DNA of 64,000 nucleotides from Chromobacterium amazonense. Its GTDB lineage: Bacteria; Pseudomonadota; Gammaproteobacteria; Burkholderiales; Chromobacteriaceae. Within the stretch, counting starts at the first letter, position 1; every line of letters begins with the position of its first letter. The stretch lies in contig NZ_MKCR01000026.1 in assembly GCF_001855565.1 (NCBI RefSeq), forward strand, positions 62,001 to 126,000, given 5' to 3'. Under the pieces are notes generated by a model, which was not told where the DNA came from, did not search any database, and saw only the letters and a program-made list of their open reading frames with translations. The translations under genes were made by a program, and so were the position numbers. Below are positions 27,899-35,558 of the stretch, piece by piece.

Positions 27899-27929
27899 TT
27901 GACCCTGTAGCCGCTACAGGCTGTGCAAT
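27899..27929 (+). promoter_or_regulatory. MerR-family promoter/operator
   Basis: TTGACC and TGCAAT are separated by an overlong 19-bp spacer, which contains an 8+1+8 dyad CCTGTAGC-C-GCTACAGG (27904-27920). A stretched spacer with a centred dyad is the signature of promoters activated by DNA distortion by MerR-type regulators such as CadR/PbrR/ZntR. It lies 34 nt before the start of the next gene. No merR gene is in the window. Confidence 0.75.
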
Positions 27930-27962
27930 GTGCCCAGGCTTCAATCAACAAGGAGATGAGCA

Positions 27963-28220
27963 ATGGGGCATTTTGGCAAATGGTTTGGACGCCGCCACGG
28001 ACATCACGAATCCACACACCATGATCGCCAAGCGTCGGCGGGGTCTCCGCCATCCCTGGCCTTGCAGGGCTGTCCCTCTTGCCGTCAGGGCAACGCAGCG
28101 CATGCGCGGTTTTGCCAGCATTGCGGCATCAGTCTGCAGCCGCCGCGTTGCGGCCAGTGCGGGCAACAGTCCGCCCCTGGCGCAAGGTTTTGCGGCCAAT
28201 GCGGGGCTGGCCTGGGCTGA
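27963..28220 (+). CDS. Small double-zinc-ribbon protein with His-rich N-terminus
   Basis: This 85-residue protein begins MGHFGKWFGRRHGHHESTHH, a histidine-rich stretch, followed by two zinc-ribbon pairs: CPSC with CQHC, then CGQC with CGQC, a double zinc ribbon ending in [11 protein letters not shown] precedes the ATG. Directly upstream is a MerR-type promoter, so expression is probably induced by a metal or redox signal. A metal-binding or metal-buffering role is a reasonable inference; a nucleic-acid-binding role is also possible. It is tail-to-tail with the ricin-type lipoprotein, 6 nt apart. Confidence 0.8.
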   Translation: MGHFGKWFGRRHGHHESTHHDRQASAGSPPSLALQGCPSCRQGNAAHARFCQHCGISLQPPRCGQCGQQSAPGARFCGQCGAGLG

Positions 28221-28226
28221 GGGTGT

Positions 28227-28766
28227 CTACGCGCGCCAAATGAATTGCTGGTTGGCGCCGCCATGGCAATCCCATAACAGCAGGCGGGTGCCGTTGCGGG
28301 TATTGCCGCCTTCCGCATCCAGGCAGCGCTTATTCAGCTTGCTGCGCAGCTGGCCGTTGGCCCATTCCCATTGCTGGTTTCTGCCGTTGTGGCAGGTATA
28401 GGCGATGACGCGCGCGCCGCGGCGAGGGTCGGCGCCTGCCACGTCCAGGCATAGATTGCCGGACTTGAGCTGGCCATTGTCCAGCCGGAAGCGCTGGTTC
28501 TCCCTGCCGTGGCAGTCCCATAGTTGCAACGGCGCGTTGGCGTTGGCGCCGCCGGCAAGGTCCAGGCAGCGGCCGCCGGCAGCCACCAGCATGCGCGGCT
28601 GCTGCTCTTGCTCGCGTTGCTTCTTGCTCTGCTTGTTGGCGTAGTAACCGGCGGCGGCGACGGTGCCGACTACGGCGGTGCCAATCAAGACGTCTTTGGC
28701 GGTAATGTTGCTGCAGCCGCCGCTTGCCAGTGCCGCCCCCAAAATGATGATCACGGATGTTTTCAT
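28227..28766 (-). CDS. Ricin-type beta-trefoil lipoprotein
   Basis: This 179-residue protein starts MKTSVIIILGAALASGGCSN, a lipoprotein signal with the lipidated Cys at residue 18. A short hydrophobic patch (VLIGTAVVGTVAAAGYY) and a charged linker KQSKKQREQEQQ follow, then one ricin B-type trefoil with three repeats: LQLWDCHGRENQRF, CHNGRNQQWEW and LLLWDCHGGANQQF. Such domains often bind carbohydrates. The ribosome-binding site is weak. A surface-exposed or periplasmic lectin-like role is inferred. The longer upstream frame has no support. Confidence 0.8.
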   Translation of the reverse strand: MKTSVIIILGAALASGGCSNITAKDVLIGTAVVGTVAAAGYYANKQSKKQREQEQQPRMLVAAGGRCLDLAGGANANAPLQLWDCHGRENQRFRLDNGQLKSGNLCLDVAGADPRRGARVIAYTCHNGRNQQWEWANGQLRSKLNKRCLDAEGGNTRNGTRLLLWDCHGGANQQFIWRA

Positions 28767-29062
28767 ATGAACTGATTTATTTTTTAGGTGCGGCAGTGTA
28801 AGACCCGGCATGACAAGCGTCCGCCACGCTGTTTGGCGTTTGTGTAACCGTGTTTGACTGACTGGCTGCGATGGGAAAGGCATGAGTTGCGCGGAGCCAA
28901 TCAGGCTGAGGCTTGGCTGCGAGTAAATGGCACTTACAATCGGGAGCGAGCATGCTGCGGCGATGCTGGGCGTCATTGTCAAAGCACCCAGTTTGCTCAA
29001 GCGAGGGGGCTGACGCTTTGCGGCAGGGCTTGGCCGCCGTGTGCGAAGACGTTAGCCGCGGA
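28767..29062. other. Gene-free region upstream of the ricin-type lipoprotein
   Basis: About 295 bases hold the leader of the minus-strand lipoprotein (AT-rich around 28770-28790) and the downstream region of the sugar-binding protein gene. No convincing coding frame, repeat or terminator was recognised. Confidence 0.4.
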
Positions 29063-30304
29063 TCATGGCTTGCCGCTTAACGGGCCGTAATGGCGATTGC
29101 GCTCGGCCTCCAGCTTGCGCTGAGCCTCCGCGGCGTGAAGCTGGCCGTAGGCAAACTCGCGCAAGATCGGCATGGCGCGGACGGCAAATTCGACATGGCT
29201 GTCGCGGTCAAAAAATTGGGAAAAACCGCTGGCGTGGTTGAGCAAGGCCCGTTCCTGCTTTAAAAACGGCGCATTTTCCGCCGACGCGTCCTGCCGGGCC
29301 GGCAAAACCCCAGTGGCGCTGGCCAATGCCGCCTGCACCGCGGGCGTGGCAAAAAAGCGCAGAAGTTGCTCCGCCTCTTGGCGATGGGCGGCTTTGGCCG
29401 TTATCGCCAGCACATCGGCGGGCGCTTCTTCATAGGGGCTTTCCGCGGCGGCAATCTTGGGAAAGGCGATCATGCCTATGTCGTTCACTTTCCGGCTGGG
29501 CAGCAGCCCGGTCCAGAAGCTGCCCATCAACATCATGCCGGCGCGCTGGTTATAGAGCATGGGCAGCGACGCGCGCCAATCCAGAGCGGCGCTGTCATGG
29601 CCATAGCAATGATGATCGCGCAGCTGCTGCCAGGCGGTGAATACCTGGGCGAGCTGCGGGTGCAGCCAGGACAGCTTGCCTTGCAATAATTGCTGATGGA
29701 ACGCCAGGCCATTGATCCGCAAATCCAGATAGTCAAACCAGCCCGCCAATGGCCATAAATCCTTGGCGGCCATGACAATGGGCGCCACGCCGGCGGCCTG
29801 CAATTTGTCACAACTGGCCAGCAGCTCGGCAAAGCTTGCGGGCGGCGCAACGCCGGCCTTGGCCAGGGCGCGCTTGTTGTAATAGATGGCCCAAGGGTAA
29901 TAGCTGAGCGGCAGGCCATACAGCTTGCCGTCAACCGTCACCAAGCGCAGCAGCGCCGGCGGCATGTGCCGCGGCCAGTCGCTGCCCTGGCCGGATGCGT
30001 CCAACATCGCCAGCTGGCCTTTTTGCGCGGCATCGGTCAGCGCCACGCCGCCAAACATGAACAGCACGTCGGGCGGGCTGGCGCTGCTCAGCATGGCCGG
30101 CAGCTCGCGCTTGTACTGCTCATTTTCGACCACGCGCAGCGTGAGCTTGATGGCTGGATGGGCGGCGGCAAATTCCTGGGCGGCGTTGTGAAAAGCCAGG
30201 TACTGCTGCGGATTGACCGATAACACCACGGCTGTCAGCTCCGCAGCCGATGCCGCTGGCCCAAGCAGGCCAGACAGGATTAGGCAGAGGGCAAATAGGC
30301 GCAT
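29063..30304 (-). CDS. Orphan ABC-type solute-binding protein, sugar family
   Basis: This 413-residue periplasmic protein starts with a signal peptide MRLFALCLILSGLLGPAASA, then the extracellular solute-binding family 1 fold: DVLFMFGGVALTDAAQKGQL near residue 85, and GLPLSYYPWAIYYNKRALAKAGV near 135, the hallmark of sugar binders such as maltose- or glycerol-phosphate-binding proteins. It has no permease or ATPase neighbour in the window, so it may serve a distant transporter or act as a sensor subunit. Two internal Cys are present. The ligand is unknown. Confidence 0.85.
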   Translation of the reverse strand: MRLFALCLILSGLLGPAASAAELTAVVLSVNPQQYLAFHNAAQEFAAAHPAIKLTLRVVENEQYKRELPAMLSSASPPDVLFMFGGVALTDAAQKGQLAMLDASGQGSDWPRHMPPALLRLVTVDGKLYGLPLSYYPWAIYYNKRALAKAGVAPPASFAELLASCDKLQAAGVAPIVMAAKDLWPLAGWFDYLDLRINGLAFHQQLLQGKLSWLHPQLAQVFTAWQQLRDHHCYGHDSAALDWRASLPMLYNQRAGMMLMGSFWTGLLPSRKVNDIGMIAFPKIAAAESPYEEAPADVLAITAKAAHRQEAEQLLRFFATPAVQAALASATGVLPARQDASAENAPFLKQERALLNHASGFSQFFDRDSHVEFAVRAMPILREFAYGQLHAAEAQRKLEAERNRHYGPLSGKP

Positions 30305-30384
30305 GGGCGTAGCTCTCAGATTGCCGGCCGCATGGACAAGGGCTGGGGCGGCCTGATGAATGGTTTGCTTCACTATAGGCCAGC

Positions 30385-30668
30385 AGGGTAGGGGCGATTT
30401 GCCATTGCCATGGGCGCATGGCGGTGGAACTCCCGGCTTGGCCGGGATTCCACCCTACAAAATCCGCCAAGTCGAAAACAGCCAGTCCGCTGAAGCGGGC
30501 TGGCTGTTGGCGTTTATGGGGCAGGGCTTACAGCACGCGGGTGAGCAGCGTCAGCGATTCGCCCATGCGTTTGTCCAGCGGCTCCAGCAATTCCTTGAGG
30601 CGGCTGGATGGCTGGCGGACATCGTCGCCCAGGCAGGCGAGCAAGTGGATCACCGACCCATCCAATCC
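30385..30668. repeat. Duplicated segment, copy A (truncated)
   Basis: This segment closely resembles 31418-31700 in the same orientation: a repeat module with GGAACTCCCGGC and its GCCGGGATTCC partner, a terminator-like hairpin, and the 3' end of a small gene. Differences are scattered substitutions and small indels. The pair brackets the membrane-protein gene at 30704-31129. Confidence 0.85.
30528..30668 (-). pseudogene. 3' fragment of the 138-residue gene at 31575-31991
   Basis: The frame from about 30668 to the TAA at 30528 reads SVIHLLACLGDDVR and ends ESLTLLTRVL, nearly identical to the last 44 residues of the intact gene. The upstream two thirds and the start are absent. It is a remnant of a segmental duplication or of gene conversion; no translation is expected. 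Confidence 0.85.
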
Positions 30669-30703
30669 AACCTACGGTCCTTGGCCGCTTTATTGGAATG
30701 CGG

Positions 30704-31129
30704 TTAAAGAGCGGAATGGCCAAGCTTTCTCAAGTTGGCGAAGTATGCGACAAAAGCTGCCACAAAGAGCGCGTCGCCAATGATTACGAGTATGGCGAAG
30801 CTTGATGTCCAGCCATTAAGCAGCATGTACAGGAGGTTCAGCGCAAACAGAGCCTTGCCTATGCCACCCATCAATACGATGCCCGTGTGGCGTATGGGAT
30901 TGTAGGCGGCCATCAGGAAGCCGAAGCCATATAGGAAGGCCGTGCCCCATGCGCCTCTATAGACAGCGGTTAGCACGGGATCGGTCAATGAGCGCCCAAA
31001 CTCTTGGGCGAATATGCCGGCGCTATCGAATAGGCCGGGGATGGCCCCGGCGAAGTTCCATAATGCTGAAATGATGAACAGCACTTGGAACAGTTTCAAC
31101 TCAGGTGGCGTGCGTTCTCTTCTGCTCAT
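30704..31129 (-). CDS. Small integral membrane protein, four helices, function unknown
   Basis: This 141-residue protein has four predicted membrane helices: about residues 13-32 (LFQVLFIISALWNFAGAIPG), 60-78 (WGTAFLYGFGFLMAAY), 83-105 and 110-130 (SFAILVIIGDALFVAAFVAYF). GGGAGA precedes the ATG. It lies between the two copies of a duplicated segment, so it may have entered by the same event. No enzymatic motif is recognised, and no function is claimed. Confidence 0.75.
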   Translation of the reverse strand: MSRRERTPPELKLFQVLFIISALWNFAGAIPGLFDSAGIFAQEFGRSLTDPVLTAVYRGAWGTAFLYGFGFLMAAYNPIRHTGIVLMGGIGKALFALNLLYMLLNGWTSSFAILVIIGDALFVAAFVAYFANLRKLGHSAL

Positions 31130-31417
31130 TGTTTCTCCCGTATTTTGAAATGTGCTTATCGATATTTCGCGTCACAAATGTAATAGCCGCATGAGGGGCT
31201 GAGAATACGATTTCACGAGGAATAGGTAGCTGCGCAGATATATCCTACTCTACCTGCATGTAAATTTGTTTGTCATTATTTTCCGTTCGACTGCCCAAGC
31301 GCGCGGAGTTGATCAGCTGGCGTCTTAAAACCTCGCCCGACGCTTTTTTCCCGGCGCGCGCTGAAGGGGGAGGGGGACGCGTCGTGCTCGTTTCATGATT
31401 GTGCAACTGGTGGCCTT
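31130..31417. other. Gene-free region upstream of the membrane-protein gene
   Basis: This is the leader of the 141-residue membrane-protein gene. It includes a relatively AT-rich stretch around 31140-31270 that should hold its promoter. A 73-codon minus-strand frame overlapping 31245-31466 has no ribosome site or family similarity. Confidence 0.35.
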
Positions 31418-31700
31418 GTAGGGCGGATGCCCCGCAGGGGCGATCCGCCATTGCGATGGGGCGCATGGCGGCGGAACTCCCGGCTTTGCCGGGATTCCAC
31501 CCTACAAAACCCGCCGAATCAAAACAGCCTGCCGCTGGGAAGCGGACAGGCTGTAGTTTTTTATGGAGCGGGGCTTACAGCACGCGGGTGAGCAGCGTCA
31601 GCGATTCGCCCATGCGCTTGTCCAGCGGTTCCAGCAACTCCTTGATGCGGCTGGATGGCAGGCGGACGTCGTCGCCCAGGCAAGCGAGCAGATCGATCAC
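31418..31700. repeat. Duplicated segment, copy B
   Basis: This is the more complete copy of the duplicated segment. It holds GGGCGGATGCCCCGCAGGGG, a repeat module with GGAACTCCCGGC ... GCCGGGATTCC, a terminator and the 3' part of the intact 138-residue gene. The module resembles intergenic palindromic repeats. Confidence 0.8.
31521..31558 (-). terminator. Terminator of the 138-residue gene
   Basis: On the minus strand a stem ACAGCCTG-CCGCT / AGCGG-CAGGCTGT is followed by TTTTGATT, 20 nt after the stop. Copy A carries a diverged version at 30476-30510. Confidence 0.7.
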
Positions 31701-31991
31701 GGATTGCAAACCCAGCTGGCCATGGGCGAGGTGGCAGATGGACTCCACCACCGCCTGCTCGATGTCGTGGCACAAATGCGCCACGCGCGCGGCCGGTTCT
31801 CTGACCTTTGCTTGGTCCTTGCCGGACAATTGCTCTTGCAAGGCGGCAAAGGCTTCGTGCAGCCGGGTCATGGCCAACAGGCTGGGCGGATGCGTGGGGA
31901 CTTGGTTGTGCAGCAGCCAACGGCTGCGGGCGGGGTGACGGTTTTTTAGGGAAAGCGCAAGGCGCGGGGAACTGCGGGTGATGCTAGGCAT
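31575..31991 (-). CDS. Conserved-looking 138-residue protein, function unknown
   Basis: The gene has a strong AGGAGG site before the ATG at 31991. The first 40 residues are basic and disordered; the rest is predicted helical (LHEAFAALQEQLSGKDQ, HDIEQAVVESICHLAHGQLG, SRIKELLEPLDKRMGESL). There is no signal peptide or membrane segment. The C-terminal third is duplicated at 30528-30668. An internal Met at about residue 41 could be an alternative start, but the ribosome site favours the longer form. No family is recognised. Confidence 0.65.
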   Translation of the reverse strand: MPSITRSSPRLALSLKNRHPARSRWLLHNQVPTHPPSLLAMTRLHEAFAALQEQLSGKDQAKVREPAARVAHLCHDIEQAVVESICHLAHGQLGLQSVIDLLACLGDDVRLPSSRIKELLEPLDKRMGESLTLLTRVL

Positions 31992-32265
31992 GGCAAAACC
32001 CTCCTGGATAGGTGCTTAACCCTGCCAACCCCAACGCCAAGTAGGGGTGGCAGGCACATGGCGGGATTGGCGTACCGATCCAGGAGCGGCGCATCTATAG
32101 ATGCTCCCACCATGGCCCGCCATAGAGGACGTGCAATGGTGTACGGACGCGACAAGGCCCAGCCTTGCACAGAAGTCCGCCTGAATGCGGGACGCCAATC
32201 CCGGTGCCGCTATTGAACAGCACGAATGAGATTATCCGGAGGGATGGCTTGCGAGGCAAGGGAAT
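31992..32265. other. Gene-free leader and spacer
   Basis: The right end of this GC-rich stretch adjoins the tandem repeats. It includes the short direct copies CAACCCCAACGCC and near-palindromic CCACCATGGCCCGCCATAG. No coding frame with support is present. Confidence 0.35.
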
Positions 32266-32577
32266 AGGGTGGAAAACCGGCTGTATTTTGAAGCAGTAAG
32301 TAGAATCCGTTGCGTGGATGATGATTCGGATTGCCGGGGCTGCCCGGCGGCAGGGAGGGGATATTTGCCTGGCCAAATATCCCCTCCACCCCTAAAGGCT
32401 ACCCTGCAAGCCTGGCCTTCGGCTTCCCGCCGGTTCCCGTCAGGCCCGAGGCGCGGCTGAACTCGTCCCGCGCTAACGTCGCGGGACTCAAACATGCAGC
32501 CGCTTAAAACCTCGGGCCTGCCACCCGGCGGCAGGCTTGAAGGGGATGGGGTGGGTCGGAAAGGTGCTTACGCTTTG
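32266..32577. repeat. Tandem intergenic repeat, unit 1
   Basis: Unit 1 of two direct copies set 345 bp apart. The near-identical core is 32328-32570. It contains the palindromic pair GGGATATTTGCC / GGCCAAATATCCC around 32355-32382 and the hairpin CCCGCGCTAACGTCGCGGG near 32468-32486. Minus-strand frames across it are artefacts of the repeat. Confidence 0.88.
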
Positions 32578-32597
32578 TGAGCGATGAGCAGCAACGT

Positions 32598-32917
32598 AGG
32601 GTGGAAAATCTTGATTCCCTCGTGCTAACGGTTGGAAGTCGTATGTTGAATCCGCTGCGCGGATGATGGTTTGGATTGCCGGGGCTGCCCGGCGGCAGGG
32701 AGGGGATATTTGCTTGGCCAAATATCCCCTCCACCCCTAAAGGCCACCCTGCAAGCCTGGCCTGCGGCTTCCCGCCGGCTCCCGTCAGGCCCGAGGCGCG
32801 GCTGAACTCGTCCCGCGCTAACGTCGCGGGACTCAAACAGGCAGCCGCTTAAAACCTCGGGCCTGCCACCCGTCGGCAGGCTTGAAGGGATTGGGGCGCG
32901 TCGCAAACGTGCTTGCT
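32598..32917. repeat. Tandem intergenic repeat, unit 2
   Basis: This is the second direct copy; the core 32673-32915 differs from unit 1 by a few substitutions. The same hairpins are kept (paired bases are conserved), which suggests selection on structure or recent duplication. Confidence 0.88.
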
Positions 32918-33099
32918 TCTCGTCCGCCAGTCAAAGCTACCATGTGGATATCTCAAAACTGCTGACCAAGATTCCTACAGGCTTGTCTTCGTCCATGTCA
33001 TGGAGAGCTTCAAACTTGCAGACATGATGAATGAGTGATGCTGGTGTTGTATTATCTCAATGTCTTTGCTTTTTGCTGGTTGTAGAGTCGAACCGACTT

Positions 33100-33325
33100 G
33101 CCCCTATCCCATCAGCGCAAGCCGACTCCGAAGCCCTTTCCAAGGTTTTAAGCCGCCGCCTGTTTGAGCGGGGCGACGTTAGCGCCCCGCGAGTTCGGCG
33201 GCGCCTTGGAAAGGGCTTTGGAGGCGGGGTTTCGCAGCGCTGTTGGGTCGCCTTTTCTTTTGTCCATTTCTTTTGGCGAGGCAAAAGAAATGGACCCGTC
33301 CAGCCGGGCGGAACCGGCTCTTAAT
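33100..33325. repeat. Related intergenic repeat in opposite orientation
   Basis: It carries GTTTGAG + GGGGCGACGTTAGCGCCCCG (33159-33188), the inverted form of the hairpin of units 1 and 2, inside a larger palindrome-rich element with AAGCCCTTTCCAAGG / CCTTGGAAAGGGCTT. It also has a TTTCTTTTGGCGAGGCAAAAGAAA inverted repeat around 33267-33292. A 97-codon frame at 33031-33324 overlaps it and is not taken as a gene. Confidence 0.75.
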
Positions 33326-33440
33326 TATTAGTCCGCGGAGCGGACACAAAACCAATCCGTATCGTACTGTAGCATCGGGCTTCGCATGGTTCGGCCCAAC
33401 TTACGGTCTTTTTTGTATTGTTGGAAACTTCATATTGACT

Positions 33441-34637
33441 TTAGATTGCTCCTTTTGAGAATCCATATTTTTTTGTTTTTTGATTGACAAAGTAATCATG
33501 AGTGAAAGATATAATTTCTATCTTATCATCGTATATGATATGTAGTTGATTGCTATAGTGCTCTGATCTAGGAAAAATTCTCCAGTGAACGGCTTCTCCC
33601 GGGAAGTCATTTATAATACCATCACTGCGAAGCACTATTATATGATCATTGAATTCGATGACTGTACCAAAAGGGGCTGTTCCAGTTGCAATGACTGGTT
33701 CATGTTTGAACCGGATATTCTCATATTCACGATCCAAAAAGCGATCTGAGTCAATACCTGACTTGCTTTTGGGTTGGTAATTGGTTACGAGAATACCTGT
33801 CTCAGTAAGACGGTAAACTTTTTCTCTACTTCCCCAGGTGAACGTAGATGATTCTAATCCAATATTGCCAGGGGATAGTATATCGTTTAGGTCGAGTATT
33901 TTATCAAATGCTCTTATTGTCTTATTGGTTTGTTGATCTTTATTCTCAATATAGTTAGCTAAAAAAGCATCATTAGCAGTCCAACCTAGAATACTTTGAA
34001 ATGCCCAATCACAAGCACTGCATGGTCTTTCTGCAACTTGCTTTTCATTCTCAAGAATTTTATCACTGTCCTTTTTGAGAGAAAACTCGAATAGGCCATC
34101 CGCACCAGCTGCTGTAGCTATTGCTGTATTTCGATCTGATGCCTTAATTTGTAAGGTGCTTGCATCGTGGTGTTTCTTTGTTACTTGTTCCAAATTTCTA
34201 TTGGATGTCTCTCTAGCAGACCTTGGTGCTGAAAAAAGGCCTTCTTCACCACATGCAAATAGGTGACTGTAGTATATCTCAGTATCTACTGGCAAAAAAT
34301 TGAAAGGGGAGTCATTTTCATCCCAGAATTTCTTCCAGTCGCTATCTGATATTTCTATATCACGATGGCTAAACTCTTCAAGCTGTTTTTTTATGGGAAA
34401 TTCTATGTGCGGATCTTTCAGTATTTTTCTTACTTTTTCATTGTAAAATAAATCACTATCTGAGAATGCCACTCTTAATGCAGTTTGTATATCTTGGTTT
34501 TTTTTTGCGATTGAATCAATTGCCCCTCTCCAGTCAATTCTATGGAGTGAGCAATTTTCATCAATGATTAAAAGCTCACCAGAATATATTTGGGAGTCCC
34601 AAAACTTTCCTGCTATTGAAAGCTTTACAGGTTGCAT
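33441..34637 (-). CDS. AT-rich island protein of 398 residues, function unknown
   Basis: This 398-residue protein has no signal peptide or membrane segment. The N-terminus (KLSIAGKFWDSQIYSGELLIIDEN) and C-terminus (GTVIEFNDHIIVLRSDGIIND ... HIIYDDKIEIISF) are rich in short beta-strands and resemble beta-propeller-like repeats; a CSAC pair lies near residue 210. Base composition is far more AT-rich than the flanks. It overlaps the upstream 131-residue gene by 13 bp, so the two are one operon. No catalytic motif is recognised. Position in an acquired island with an EVE protein suggests, but does not show, a defence role. Confidence 0.7.
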   Translation of the reverse strand: MQPVKLSIAGKFWDSQIYSGELLIIDENCSLHRIDWRGAIDSIAKKNQDIQTALRVAFSDSDLFYNEKVRKILKDPHIEFPIKKQLEEFSHRDIEISDSDWKKFWDENDSPFNFLPVDTEIYYSHLFACGEEGLFSAPRSARETSNRNLEQVTKKHHDASTLQIKASDRNTAIATAAGADGLFEFSLKKDSDKILENEKQVAERPCSACDWAFQSILGWTANDAFLANYIENKDQQTNKTIRAFDKILDLNDILSPGNIGLESSTFTWGSREKVYRLTETGILVTNYQPKSKSGIDSDRFLDREYENIRFKHEPVIATGTAPFGTVIEFNDHIIVLRSDGIINDFPGEAVHWRIFPRSEHYSNQLHIIYDDKIEIISFTHDYFVNQKTKKYGFSKGAI

Positions 34638-35020
34638 TGCTTTCCCCTATAGATTTTAGCTTTCTGAGGCCTTGATATAAGGCCATGATTTTCCCAGTCT
34701 GAAAGAATATTTTGGCTTGGTTTGTCAAAAGGGGAAAGCCAATAAGCGACAGGATAACCATGCCAATTTCCAATGGCATCGCTAACAAATTTGGCTATGT
34801 GTAAGATACTACAGTTTGGTGAAGGAGATAATCCAAGTGGGCGAATGGGTGGGTTGCCTTGAATTTGGATATTTAAACCCCACAGTGAATTGGCATGCTG
34901 CCAGTTCCGTGAGGAAGCTACATGGTAACAATTTTCTTCTTCTTGTAAATTAATTGTCCATTGAGACTTTTTATTGGCATAACTTGGATTTCTATGCAAC
35001 TGATTTGGTGTGTATGGCAC
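34625..35020 (-). CDS. AT-rich island protein of 131 residues, function unknown
   Basis: This 131-residue protein has a hydrophilic N-half rich in Asn and Gln, and a compact C-half: HIAKFVSDAIGNWHGYPVAYW, then SQNILSDWENHGLISRPQKAKIYRGKQC. The latter looks like a small helical, perhaps winged-helix-like, segment ending in basic residues. It ends 13 bp inside the next gene, indicating coupling. No membrane segment or enzymatic motif is seen. No family name can be given from sequence alone. Confidence 0.65.
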   Translation of the reverse strand: MPYTPNQLHRNPSYANKKSQWTINLQEEENCYHVASSRNWQHANSLWGLNIQIQGNPPIRPLGLSPSPNCSILHIAKFVSDAIGNWHGYPVAYWLSPFDKPSQNILSDWENHGLISRPQKAKIYRGKQCNL

Positions 35021-35079
35021 GGGTTAACTCCAAATTAAATAATGTGACCATTTTATTCAAAATATTTTTGCATGTAATC

Positions 35080-35558
35080 TTAAAGTGCACCTGGTCCATT
35101 TTGGCGTAGCATCTTATTTTTAATTTCAGCTAGAGCAATTATTTTTTGCGAGAAGTTTTCAGAAAATTTCGAATATGTTGAGTCCTGATTTTTATTGCTT
35201 TTAATTATATCTGAAACATTTATCCAAGCTTCGATTCTTTCTAATTCTGGTAAATTTCTTAATGATCCATCAAGTGCAATGAATATATCTGATGCTAATA
35301 GCTTTGCATGATGCTCATGTAAAGGTCTCTCGCCACGTAAAGCTTCAGGCCTAAACAGCGCGGTCAGAATGACAATGATAATAAAAAAATAATTAATGCA
35401 AGCATGGCCCATAACAGAGGCTCTCGAGAGTTTTCATAAGTAACAACAAGAGCAGAAAAAGTTCCATCTAGTATTAGAATGCAAAGCACGATAAAACCCA
35501 GAGGGGTTTTAACGGAATTTATTATGTTGGATTTGGAATCAATATTATTATTACTCAT
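35080..35558 (-). pseudogene. Two-helix membrane protein split by a T7 homopolymer frameshift
   Basis: Two overlapping frames make one sensible protein. The first (35558-35364, 64 codons) gives helix 1 (GFIVLCILILDGTFSALVVTY) and the start of helix 2 (PLLWAMLALIIF), then stops just after a run of seven T (35389-35383 on the minus strand). The second frame resumes exactly there with IIIVILTALFRPEALRGERPL and a soluble C-terminus of about 90 residues. One extra T would join them into a product of about 158 residues. Either a real mutation, a sequencing error or slippage explains it. It overlaps the EVE gene by 8 bp. Confidence 0.7.

Noticed and set aside
31245-31466. 73-codon minus-strand frame
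   Set aside because: No start signal or recognisable domain; it runs into the repeat module of copy B.
32232-32906. Minus-strand frames (MFESRDVSAGRVQ... type)
   Set aside because: They lie in the tandem repeats; both units give the same translated pieces, which is expected of a repeat and not of two genes.
33031-33324. 97-codon plus-strand frame
   Set aside because: It spans the palindrome-rich element, and its sequence follows the inverted repeats.
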